55,780 nucleotides of DNA from an uncultured bacterium (lineage in GTDB: Bacteria; Verrucomicrobiota; Lentisphaeria; Victivallales; UBA1829): contig CADCMR010000018.1 in assembly GCA_902802585.1 (NCBI GenBank), forward strand, positions 18,594 through 74,373, in the 5' to 3' direction. The translations under genes were made by a program, and so were the position numbers. Positions 39,413 through 47,596 of this stretch are shown here, piece after piece (the first letter of the stretch is position 1; every line of letters starts with the position of its first letter). The notes under the pieces were generated by a model. It made no database searches. It was not told the origin of the DNA and saw only the letters and a list, made by a program, of their open reading frames with translations.

Positions 39413-40414
39413 ATGACGATGACCATGAACATACAGGAAAACCAGCTCGAAGCCCCGAAGCACATCCCCGTGCTCCCGGAGGCTGTCTGCTCGTTCCTCG
39501 CGCCCGAATCCCGCACCGTCCGCCGCATCGTCGACGGCACCGTGGGATACGGCGGGCACAGTTCGCTGCTCCTGAAGTGCAAGCCGGAAGCGGAACTGCT
39601 CGGGCTCGACCGCGACGAAGACGCCCTGGCGGCGGCGCGCGAACGCCTCGCTTTCGCCGGGGACCGCGTACACCTCATGCACTCCGACTACTCCCGCATG
39701 GCGGACCGCGCAGCGGCGCTCGGCTGGGACAAGGTCGACACCATACTCCTTGACATCGGCGTGTCCTCCAGGCAGATCGACGACGCGGAACGCGGTTTCT
39801 CGTTCCGGTTCGCCGAAGCCCCGCTGGACATGCGGATGGACCGTTCCCGCGGGCGTACCGCCGCGGACATCGTCAACACGCAATCAGAAGAGGATCTCAC
39901 TACTATATTCCGCGACTACGGCGAAATCCGCGAGGCGCGCCGCCTCGCCCGCCGCATCGTCGAACTCCGCAAGACCAAACCTTTCCTCACCTGCGGGGAC
40001 CTTGCCGGCGTCTGTGACGACGTCCTCGGCGGGTTCCACCGCAAAGGCGGACGCAAAGGTCCACCCGCTCCCACCCTCGCATTCCAGGCACTCCGGATCG
40101 CCGTCAACGGAGAGCTCGACGAACTCCGCGACGGTCTTCAGGCGGCGGTCGACCTCCTGTCTCCCGGCGGTCGCATGGCGGTCATCAGCTTCCATTCGCT
40201 CGAAGACCGCATCGTCAAGAACTTCATCCGGGAAATGGCGATGAACTGCAAATGCCCGCCCGGCACGCCGGTCTGCATCTGCTCCTGGCGCGCCGTCCTG
40301 AAACCCCTGACAAAAAAGCCCGTCGAAGCCGATGAACGCGAGCTCGCCGCCAACCCGAGGGCAGCCTGCGCAAAACTTCGAGCCGCGGAAAAAATCCAAC
40401 CATTATCAAAATAA
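39413..40414 (+). CDS. rsmH: 16S rRNA (cytosine1402-N4)-methyltransferase
   Basis: RsmH (MraW) methylates N4 of C1402 in 16S rRNA with SAM. The 333 residues show HIPVLPEAV near the start, the SAM motif DGTVGYGGHSSLLL near residue 41, LLDIGVSSRQIDDAERGFSF near residue 112, LDMRMD near residue 140 and the late ISFHSLEDRIVKNF near residue 258. AAGGAG precedes the ATG. It lies second in the division cluster. Its partner RsmI, which modifies the 2'-O of the same nucleotide, is encoded at 49343. Confidence 0.97.
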   Translation: MTMTMNIQENQLEAPKHIPVLPEAVCSFLAPESRTVRRIVDGTVGYGGHSSLLLKCKPEAELLGLDRDEDALAAARERLAFAGDRVHLMHSDYSRMADRAAALGWDKVDTILLDIGVSSRQIDDAERGFSFRFAEAPLDMRMDRSRGRTAADIVNTQSEEDLTTIFRDYGEIREARRLARRIVELRKTKPFLTCGDLAGVCDDVLGGFHRKGGRKGPPAPTLAFQALRIAVNGELDELRDGLQAAVDLLSPGGRMAVISFHSLEDRIVKNFIREMAMNCKCPPGTPVCICSWRAVLKPLTKKPVEADERELAANPRAACAKLRAAEKIQPLSK

Positions 40415-40437
40415 CATAACACGAGAGCGGGACACAC

Positions 40438-40878
40438 ATGAACAAATTCACAAAAAAAACCAATTCGCCGGAGCCCGGCATCGAGCCCGGGCGCACGCAA
40501 TCCCCCTGGGTTGCAGGACTCATCTGCAAAATGGCGGTGATGATGGTCATCATCGCCGCCGCCTGCTGGGCACGGGTGCACCTCAACGATAAAACCGAGC
40601 AGCTCGCACGCGAGAAAAGCCGCATCACCGAGGAGATCCGGGAGAAACGCACCGAAATCCAGACCCTCATCGCGCAGCGCGAGACGCTCCGTTCCTGGGA
40701 AAACATCAACGCCAAGATTCGCCAGTACAACCTCGCGCTCCGCGCCGTCAACCCGAGCCAGGTGCGCTACATGAAACGTTTCGAAGGTCAGGTCTCCGCC
40801 CCGTCCCAGTACGGCGGCGACACGCGCGTCGCGGACACTTCCGCCGGCGCTGACCGGACCTCCGGAGGAGTCCATTAA
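40438..40878 (+). CDS. ftsL: FtsL-like division protein
   Basis: This 146-residue protein has the FtsL layout: a short polar N-terminus, one membrane helix at about residues 28-46 (GLICKMAVMMVIIAAACW) and a coiled coil at about residues 50-85. The C-terminal 45 residues are polar and low in complexity. Sequence conservation in FtsL is weak, so the call rests on topology and position between rsmH and ftsI. FtsL joins FtsB and FtsQ to activate the FtsWI synthase. Confidence 0.8.
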   Translation: MNKFTKKTNSPEPGIEPGRTQSPWVAGLICKMAVMMVIIAAACWARVHLNDKTEQLAREKSRITEEIREKRTEIQTLIAQRETLRSWENINAKIRQYNLALRAVNPSQVRYMKRFEGQVSAPSQYGGDTRVADTSAGADRTSGGVH

Positions 40879-40917
40879 TCCCAAACCGCAATCCCGCACA
40901 CAGAAAGGACGACATAC

Positions 40918-42921
40918 ATGACACTGTTCCGCTCCATGGCCATCCGCATGGCCCTCGTGTACATCCTGCTTATCTGCGGGTTCGGTTACGTCACGCGCGT
41001 GCTCTACAAGGTTCAGATCTCGCGCCACGACGAACTTTTCGGCAAGGCGCAGAACACCTATACGACCCGGATCGAGACGCACGGCACGCGCGGCGAGATC
41101 TTCGACTTCGGCGGATCGCTCCTCGTCGGGAACGTCCCCACGATGGACATCGTCGGCGACCCGGCGAACATCTTCATTCTGAACAAGAAAGACAAAGACA
41201 AGACCGAGACGGAATGCCGCATGATCGCGGATTTCTTCGAAAAACACTGCGAAAACGTCAAATCCGACGAGGTCTTCCGCCGCCTCACCAAACGTTCCTT
41301 CACCTCGAAGGACGCGGACGGCAACACAGTCGAGCGTGACTGCCATTACGCGGTCATCGCGACCGGCGTCAAGTACGAGACCGCGAAGATGCTGAAGGAG
41401 AAGGTCAAGGAACTCGCGTTCCACGGCATCGCCTTCACCAGCTCCTACCGCAGGAACTATCCGAAAAACACGATGCTGGCAAACATCCTCGGTCTCACGA
41501 ACTTCTCCGCCGACACATTCATCCCGGTCCAGGGCATTGAGCGCTCCCTCAACGACGCCATGACCGCCACATCCGGCTCCATGGTCTACGAACGCGCCAG
41601 GAACGGACGCCCAGTGACCTTCACGAACAGCAAAAGCGAGCCCACGCTCGACGGATACGACATCTACCTCACCATCCGCGAGCCGCTCCAGGCGATCGTG
41701 GAGGAGGAGCTCGACCTCATGTGCGAACGCGTGAAACCGCACGCAGCCTGGGCGATCCTCGTCGACCCGAAGACCGGCGACGTCCTCGCCGCCGCGCAGC
41801 GCCCCACGTTCAACCCGAACGACCGCGGCACCATGACGCCGGAATCCTCCGCGAACCGCCTGTCCGAGCTTGCGCTTGAGCCGGGCTCCATCATGAAGCC
41901 CTTCGTGGTCTCCTACGCGCTTGACAAGGGGTTCGTCACGCCGAACTCCATGGTCGACTGCGAGCAGGGCGTCTGGAAGTACGCGGGCCGCCTCCTGCAC
42001 GACACGCACAACGTCGGCAAGGTCCCCGTCACCGAGGTCATCAAGCAGTCCAGCAACATCGGCACTGCGAAGATCTCGGTCATGATGGGAGCGAAAAACC
42101 TCGACAACGCGCTCCGCTCCTTCGGATTCGGGCAGAAGACCGGAATCCAGCTCAAGCCCGAGACGTCCGGCATCTTCCGCCCCCTCGAAAAATGGGATTC
42201 CCTCTCCGTCTCGCGTTTCTGCATCGGCCAGGGCATCGCGGTCTCCCCGCTCCAGCTCGCACGCGCCTACTGCATGATCGCAAACGGCGGCTACAAGGTC
42301 AACCTCCGCCTCGTCGACCGCATCGAACGCGGCGACGACGTGCGCGTCATGCCCGTGGTCAAGGAGACGAAGAGCATCTTCGCAAACCCGACCACGAAGA
42401 AGATGATCACCGACATGATGATCGGCGTGACCGAGGCGGGCGGCACCTGCACGGAAGCCGCCATTGAGGGCTTCCACGTGGCGGGCAAGACCGGGACCGC
42501 GCAGAAAGTCATCAACGGAGCCTACTCCAACCGCTACTATGCATCCTTCGTCGGGTTCGTCCCCGCCGAGGATCCGAAGTTTGTCCTGCTCGTCACCTGC
42601 GACGACCCCACGGTCGGCAGCCGCTACGGCGGTTCCGCCTCCGGTCCCACGTTCAAGGCGATCGCCGAACGCGCGCTCAAATACATGTACGTCCAGCCCC
42701 AGCTTTCCAGGGAGGAATGGCTCGCGGAGCGTTCCGCCGCACAGAAGGCGCTGCACGAACGCAAGGTCCGCGAGGACGCGCTCGTCCAGGCAAGGCGCGA
42801 GGCGCGCGACCGCCAGCTGAAGGAACAGCAGGCGAAACAGCAGACCTCGAAGAAAACCGGAACCACCGTCGCCAGCCGTCCTGCATCCTCCAACTCGAAA
42901 TCCACCACGGTCCGGCGCTGA
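40918..42921 (+). CDS. ftsI: Division-specific penicillin-binding protein (FtsI/PBP3 type)
   Basis: FtsI is the septal transpeptidase. The 667 residues carry a membrane anchor at about residues 8-25, a dimerisation/pedestal region to about residue 245 (RGEIFDFGGSLLVGN; HGIAFTSSYRRNYP) and the transpeptidase domain. The catalytic triad motifs are SIMK (EPGSIMKPF) near residue 324, SSN near residue 378 and KTG (GKTGTAQKV) near residue 523. No PASTA domain follows; instead the last 70 residues are a charged helical tail (KEQQAKQQ...), which is unusual. AAAGGA precedes the ATG. The gene is the last of the cluster, ahead of a perfect terminator. Confidence 0.95.
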   Translation: MTLFRSMAIRMALVYILLICGFGYVTRVLYKVQISRHDELFGKAQNTYTTRIETHGTRGEIFDFGGSLLVGNVPTMDIVGDPANIFILNKKDKDKTETECRMIADFFEKHCENVKSDEVFRRLTKRSFTSKDADGNTVERDCHYAVIATGVKYETAKMLKEKVKELAFHGIAFTSSYRRNYPKNTMLANILGLTNFSADTFIPVQGIERSLNDAMTATSGSMVYERARNGRPVTFTNSKSEPTLDGYDIYLTIREPLQAIVEEELDLMCERVKPHAAWAILVDPKTGDVLAAAQRPTFNPNDRGTMTPESSANRLSELALEPGSIMKPFVVSYALDKGFVTPNSMVDCEQGVWKYAGRLLHDTHNVGKVPVTEVIKQSSNIGTAKISVMMGAKNLDNALRSFGFGQKTGIQLKPETSGIFRPLEKWDSLSVSRFCIGQGIAVSPLQLARAYCMIANGGYKVNLRLVDRIERGDDVRVMPVVKETKSIFANPTTKKMITDMMIGVTEAGGTCTEAAIEGFHVAGKTGTAQKVINGAYSNRYYASFVGFVPAEDPKFVLLVTCDDPTVGSRYGGSASGPTFKAIAERALKYMYVQPQLSREEWLAERSAAQKALHERKVREDALVQARREARDRQLKEQQAKQQTSKKTGTTVASRPASSNSKSTTVRR

Positions 42922-42955
42922 TCCGGCTCCTGTCCCAATACCGACTTTCTCCTTG

Positions 42956-42997
42956 TACCCGCGAAAATGATTTCTCCCGTTTTCGCGGGTATTTTTT
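42956..42997 (+). terminator. Strong terminator after ftsI
   Basis: A perfect 11-12 bp stem (42957-42967 with 42980-42990) of ACCCGCGAAAA is followed by six T. Confidence 0.9.
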
Positions 42998-43069
42998 CTC
43001 AAAACGCTTTATTTCCTGAAACGACCACGATTTTTTTCAAAAAAAAACGCCGTTTTCGCCTTTTTCCGC

Positions 43070-43098
43070 TTGAATTAGCCTCATTCCGGCTTTATTAT
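43070..43098 (+). promoter_or_regulatory. Sigma-70-like promoter for hisF
   Basis: TTGAAT (43070-43075), a 17 bp spacer and TATTAT (43093-43098). Confidence 0.55.
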
Positions 43099-43142
43099 AT
43101 AGTAGAAAACAAATAAACCGCAACTTTTCTTCAGGAGTCACT

Positions 43143-43904
43143 ATGAACAGAGTTCAAATCATGCCTTGCCTGGACATGCAGAACGGACGCGTCGTCAAGG
43201 GCGTCCATTTCATCGATATCGCCGACGCAGGAGACCCCGTCGCCTGTGCGGAAGCCTACTGCGCCGCCGGCGCCGACCAGCTCGCACTGCTCGACATCAA
43301 CGCCACGGTCGAAAACCGCGGCACGCTCCTCGACGTCGTCAAGTCCGTCGCCGCCGCCGCGACCGTCCCGTTCACCGTGGGCGGAGGCATCAGCGACGAG
43401 AAGAGCGCGGAAGCCGTGCTTTCCGCGGGCGCCGACCGCATCTCCATCAGCTCCGCCGCCTACAAGAACCGCAAACTCCTCGCCAGCCTGGTCAAGGAGT
43501 TCGGCGCGGACCGCATCACCGCCGCCATCGACGTCGACGCGAACAAGTCCATGCCATCCGGCTACGAAGTCTATATCAACGGCGGACGCACCGCCACAGG
43601 CACGGACGCGCTCGAATTCGCCAAATTCGTAGACGACACCGGCGTCGACGTCATCCTCCCGACCAGCAAGGCTGGGGACGGCGCGCGCACCGGTTACGAT
43701 CTCCCGCTCATCCGTACCCTCGCACAGAACTGCCGCGCCGCCATCGTGGCGTCCGGCGGTGCAGGGACGATGGAGCATTTCCTCGAGGCTGCCGAGGCGG
43801 GCGCCTCCATTCTCCTCGCCGCTTCCGTCTTTCATTTCCACATGATCGACATCGGCGAGCTCAAAGCCTACCTCAAATCCAAAGGTCTCCAAGTAAACGC
43901 TTAA
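43143..43904 (+). CDS. hisF: Imidazole glycerol phosphate synthase subunit HisF
   Basis: HisF, with the glutaminase HisH, closes the imidazole ring in histidine synthesis. The 253-residue TIM barrel keeps the catalytic Asp11 (PCLDMQNGRVVKG) and the second Asp in AAIDVDANKS near residue 131, plus the phosphate sites GGGISD and ASGGAGT. The loop that normally reads TSMDRDG is TSKAGDG here, a local divergence. The gene stands alone: no hisH, hisA or hisI is nearby. A true histidine role is most likely, but a specialised paralog cannot be excluded. AGGAG lies 6 nt upstream. Confidence 0.9.
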   Translation: MNRVQIMPCLDMQNGRVVKGVHFIDIADAGDPVACAEAYCAAGADQLALLDINATVENRGTLLDVVKSVAAAATVPFTVGGGISDEKSAEAVLSAGADRISISSAAYKNRKLLASLVKEFGADRITAAIDVDANKSMPSGYEVYINGGRTATGTDALEFAKFVDDTGVDVILPTSKAGDGARTGYDLPLIRTLAQNCRAAIVASGGAGTMEHFLEAAEAGASILLAASVFHFHMIDIGELKAYLKSKGLQVNA

Positions 43905-43921
43905 CTTCGCGAGGTGTGACC

Positions 43922-46306
43922 ATGAACAAGACCAAGACTCTTACCGCCATCTGCTGCGCCGCGCTGCTCGCGCCCGCGCTTTACGCCCAGCGTCCCGAGC
44001 ACGCCGCACTCATCGCGCAGGAAGCCAGAGGCAATGCCGACGCCGCGTTCCGCCTTTACGAGCTCGCCCAGAACGGTCAGCTCTATACGCGCAGGGACGA
44101 GAACGAGCGCGCCGCCCAGCGCTACCTCAACCGCGCCGCCGAGCTCGGCAGCGTCGCCGCCCGCTACGAATTCGCGACCTCCCGCCTCTCCGGAATGGGT
44201 TCGCTCCGCTCCGGGCAGAAGACCGCGTTCGAGTATCTGCTTGAACTCGCCAAGCTTCAGCCGTCCAGGAACTTCACCGCCGAACAGTATTTCGAGGTGC
44301 ACTCCCTCATCGGCGAATGCTACGAAAACGGCAAGGGCGTCCAGCCCAACCTCGACCTGGCGTTCCGCTACTACCTCTTTGCGTCCGTCCAGAACGAGAA
44401 GGCGCGCCTCGCCCTCGCCCGCATTTTCATGAAAGGCATCGACTCCATCGGTCTCAAGGCAAACCCCGACGCCGCCATGTTCGAGTTCTTCGACGTCTTC
44501 ACGGGCAATGAAAAGCGCATCCCCGAAATCATCGGCATGCTCCGCGCGGCGGGCAAGGTCGACGACTTCTCGAAGTTCCTGGAGCGCAAGGCGCGCGCCG
44601 GCGACCCCGTCGCGGCATACTTCCTTGCCAGCAACACTTTCTCCGGCAACATCTTCCCGAAGGAAGTCCAGAAGTCCCTAGAAATCTACGAGCTCGCGGT
44701 CCGCTACGGCGACCTGAAAGCCGCCATCGACCTCGGCGACATCTACACGTTCGGAAAGAACTTCATCCCCGTCGACGAGGAAAAAGGCTACGCCTATTAC
44801 GACCTCGCGCTCGCGTCCACGTCCGCCGAAACCCGCGAGACCGCCGCGAAGCGCATGCTCCGCTACGCCGAAAAGAAGAATGACCCCTACGACCTCTTCA
44901 AGTTCAACATCCTCGCAAACGACCTCCGCAACGCGCGCAAGGTGATCCGCGACAACGTCCAGATGAGCTGGTCCGCCGAGGATATCTACCTGAAGGCGAA
45001 GGAATTCAAGGACGGCAAGGTGCGCCTGAAACAGTTCGACAAGCGCGCGCAGACCGACTACTTCGAACGCCTCCACATGGCGTCCAACGCCGGCTACTTC
45101 CTCGCCGTCGAGGATTATTTCCGCGAGGCGGGCAGCCGCGAATACGCCCGCATGATCTGGGCGCTCGAACTCGACCCGCACCCCGAAGACCCCGACTGGC
45201 TCTACACACTCTCCGTATGCTACCGGTCCGGCGGCACGGAAAACAAGAGCCGCGACTTCAAAAAGTCCCTTGAGTACATGATCAAGGCCGCCGACAAGGG
45301 GCACGTGACCTCCATGGACCTGCTGGTCAAGCTCTACACCCGCGGCGGTGCGCGCTACGGCGTGCCGGATCCCGTGCCCGAACTCGCGCAGAAATACACC
45401 GACATGCTCGTCCAGCACGACTACAAGCTCAAGTATCCGAGCTATTTCAACGCCTACCTCGAAGAACTCGAAAAAGTCGAAGGCGAGGAATACGACTCCA
45501 CCAGCCTCGACCCGGCGTTCCGTTCCATTCAGACCAGCCCCCTCGCCGCCATGGCGCTTTCCAACATCTTCATGAAGGGCAACGAGGATTTCAAGGTCGA
45601 AAAGGACGAAATGATCGCGCTGATCATGCTCCACGAGGCAGCGGCGAACGGGTATGAGCCCGCGGTCCGCGAGCTCGCCGACATCTGCAAGAACGGTATC
45701 CCGGACGTCTTCTCCGCCAACGCGAACTTCTCCAAAAAGTACGAATCCCTGCTGAGCTACATCCCAAGATACATCCAGAACGAGGACGGAACCGCAGCCG
45801 AATCCACGGCGGTCAAGCCCGCGGATGAAACCGCAGCGCCCGACCGCAATCAGCCCAGGTTCCCGACCATCCGTCCGACCATCCCGCGCAGAGGCTGGAG
45901 CCCCGGCATGATCCCCGGAATGGGCGGTGGCATGATGGGACCCGGCATGGGACCCGGCGGAATGGGCGGCGGTATGCAGGGACCCGGCATGGGACCCGGC
46001 GGAATGGGCGGCGGTATGCAGGGACCCGGCATTCCCGGCACTGTCCCAAGGACCATCCCCGGCACTGTCCCAAGGACCATCCCCGGCACTCCCGGAGCAG
46101 GCTCCAGGACGGTTCCCGGCACCATCCCCGGTCCGGTCCCCGGCGGAATGCAGGGGCCCGGCATGATGCCCGGAATGGGCGGCATGCCCCCTGCCCCCGG
46201 CGCAAACGCCAGGCCCGGCGGCGCAGCCCGTCAGGTGGAACAGAAAGCCGAGGACAAGTCGCAGGACAAAGCTGAAGACAAATCGGCCGACGAAGACACC
46301 CTTTAA
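43922..46306 (+). CDS. Exported Sel1/TPR-like repeat protein with Gly/Pro/Met-rich tail
   Basis: This 794-residue precursor begins with a signal peptide (ending ALYAQ near residue 22). Residues about 25-620 are helical repeats of the Sel1/TPR type, for example ARGNADAAFRLYELAQNG and AARLGSVAARYEFA-like turns, spaced about 36 residues. Sel1 proteins are scaffolds for protein contacts. Residues about 640-765 are low complexity, with near-perfect tandem repeats of MQGPGMGPGGMGGG and TIPGTVPR (DNA repeats at 45932-46090), and the end is acidic and Lys-rich. GAGGT lies 6 nt before the ATG. tolB starts 21 bp downstream, hinting at a role with the Tol system. No Pal-like lipoprotein is visible. Confidence 0.85.
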   Translation: MNKTKTLTAICCAALLAPALYAQRPEHAALIAQEARGNADAAFRLYELAQNGQLYTRRDENERAAQRYLNRAAELGSVAARYEFATSRLSGMGSLRSGQKTAFEYLLELAKLQPSRNFTAEQYFEVHSLIGECYENGKGVQPNLDLAFRYYLFASVQNEKARLALARIFMKGIDSIGLKANPDAAMFEFFDVFTGNEKRIPEIIGMLRAAGKVDDFSKFLERKARAGDPVAAYFLASNTFSGNIFPKEVQKSLEIYELAVRYGDLKAAIDLGDIYTFGKNFIPVDEEKGYAYYDLALASTSAETRETAAKRMLRYAEKKNDPYDLFKFNILANDLRNARKVIRDNVQMSWSAEDIYLKAKEFKDGKVRLKQFDKRAQTDYFERLHMASNAGYFLAVEDYFREAGSREYARMIWALELDPHPEDPDWLYTLSVCYRSGGTENKSRDFKKSLEYMIKAADKGHVTSMDLLVKLYTRGGARYGVPDPVPELAQKYTDMLVQHDYKLKYPSYFNAYLEELEKVEGEEYDSTSLDPAFRSIQTSPLAAMALSNIFMKGNEDFKVEKDEMIALIMLHEAAANGYEPAVRELADICKNGIPDVFSANANFSKKYESLLSYIPRYIQNEDGTAAESTAVKPADETAAPDRNQPRFPTIRPTIPRRGWSPGMIPGMGGGMMGPGMGPGGMGGGMQGPGMGPGGMGGGMQGPGIPGTVPRTIPGTVPRTIPGTPGAGSRTVPGTIPGPVPGGMQGPGMMPGMGGMPPAPGANARPGGAARQVEQKAEDKSQDKAEDKSADEDTL
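45932..46090. repeat. In-frame tandem repeats in the Sel1-protein tail
   Basis: A 42 bp unit occurs twice (45932-45973, 45974-46015) with a 15 bp partial third copy. A 24 bp unit then occurs twice (46031-46054, 46055-46078) with a 12 bp partial copy. Copy number is likely to vary between strains. Confidence 0.85.
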
Positions 46307-46327
46307 CGAAGGATTGCGGAAGCTACC

Positions 46328-47554
46328 ATGAAAAAAACATTGATCCTCCTGTCGGCGGCGGTCGCCCTCCTTCTCGTCGCCGTATTTCCCGTCTGCGCGC
46401 AGAATGCCGCGCCCGGCGGCATCGTGGTCACGGCAAACGCGAAAAATGACAATCCGACGCTCGTTTTCACGGGCGGGCTCTCCGACCAGGCGCTATCCGC
46501 GAAGATTCTTTCCGACTTCCAGTACTGCGGCTGGTTCAACGTGCTGAAATCCGGCAGCGCAGCATATCAGGTCTCGGCGAAAGGCGCCCTGCAGGATTTC
46601 ACCGTCACGATCTCGAACAGCGCCGGCGTCGCGATGAACTCATTCCGTATCACGGACAGCAAGGACGTCGACGCGGCCGCGCACACAGCGGTTGACACGG
46701 TCCTGAACAAAATCTTCGGCATCCAGGGCATCTGCCGCTCGAAGGTCGTCTTCTCCGCCTACACCACGGATAAAAACCGTGAAATCTTTGTCTGCGACTT
46801 CGACGGAAAGAACATCAAGCAGCTCACGAAGCACAACACGCTCTGCGTCGAGCCCGTCTGGGCGCCCGACGGAAAGAGCATCGTCTTCAGTTTCTACGGT
46901 CCCAGCTACACGAACCTCGTGCAGTACAACATGGAGACCGGGCTTTCCCGCAGGCTCACCCAGTACGGCGGCATCAACGCCGGCGGCTCGCTTTCGCCCG
47001 ACGGAAAGACCCTCGCCATGATTCTTTCGCGCGGCAACAAGGTCGACCTCTTCACGCGTCCGACCGAAGGCGGCTCGCTGAAACAGCTTTCCAGCGGCAA
47101 GGCCGTCGAGGCGAGTCCCCGCTGGAGTCCGGACGGCAAAAAACTCTGCTTCGTCTCCGACGCGAGGAACGGTCGTCCCGTGCTCTGCGTGGTCGACCCG
47201 TTCTCGGGCGGCGGCGCCACGGAAATCTCCGGGCTCGTCGGCAGCGAACGCGTCGCGCCGTCCTGGTCCTCCGACAACAGGATCGCCTACTGCGCCAAGA
47301 TCAACCGCAATTACGAGCTCCGCGTGGCGAAGCTCAGCGCAGACGGCAAGTCCGGCTCCATGGAGGAAGTCGGCGTCCCGGGAAGCAACGCCTTCCCCGG
47401 CGAAGACCCGTCCTGGGCTCCCGACAACCGCCACGTCACGCTGACGGTGAACGGCGAAATCCATGTGGTCGACACCCGGCTCGGCAAGACGCGCAAGCTC
47501 GTTTCCGGCAACCGCAAGGTCGGTCAGGCCAACTGGTCCCCCCTCCTGAAGTGA
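46328..47554 (+). CDS. tolB: TolB-like periplasmic beta-propeller protein
   Basis: TolB links the Tol inner-membrane motor to Pal at the outer membrane. The 408-residue precursor has a signal peptide ending near VFPVCAQ (residue 25). An N-terminal alpha/beta domain follows to about residue 135, then a six-bladed propeller with WxPDGKxIxF-type blades (VWAPDGKSIVFSF, RWSPDGKKLCFVS, SWAPDNRHVTLTV). No Pal, TolA, TolQ or TolR is adjacent. The N-terminal domain is divergent, so a TolB-like propeller with another function is possible. Confidence 0.85.
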   Translation: MKKTLILLSAAVALLLVAVFPVCAQNAAPGGIVVTANAKNDNPTLVFTGGLSDQALSAKILSDFQYCGWFNVLKSGSAAYQVSAKGALQDFTVTISNSAGVAMNSFRITDSKDVDAAAHTAVDTVLNKIFGIQGICRSKVVFSAYTTDKNREIFVCDFDGKNIKQLTKHNTLCVEPVWAPDGKSIVFSFYGPSYTNLVQYNMETGLSRRLTQYGGINAGGSLSPDGKTLAMILSRGNKVDLFTRPTEGGSLKQLSSGKAVEASPRWSPDGKKLCFVSDARNGRPVLCVVDPFSGGGATEISGLVGSERVAPSWSSDNRIAYCAKINRNYELRVAKLSADGKSGSMEEVGVPGSNAFPGEDPSWAPDNRHVTLTVNGEIHVVDTRLGKTRKLVSGNRKVGQANWSPLLK

Positions 47555-47596
47555 CCGATCGGACGCTTTTCCCTCACAGGTGTCTCCTTCCACGAC

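Noticed and set aside
40138..43002. 954-codon open frame on the minus strand across the division genes
   Set aside because: Antisense shadow; ftsI catalytic motifs on the plus strand settle it.
43166..43921. N-terminal extension of the Sel1-repeat protein through hisF
   Set aside because: The frame is an Arg-rich shadow of hisF. A signal peptide with GAGGT upstream begins at 43922.
45932..46090. CRISPR-like repeats
   Set aside because: The units are contiguous, in frame, without spacers, and encode a Gly/Pro/Met-rich tail.
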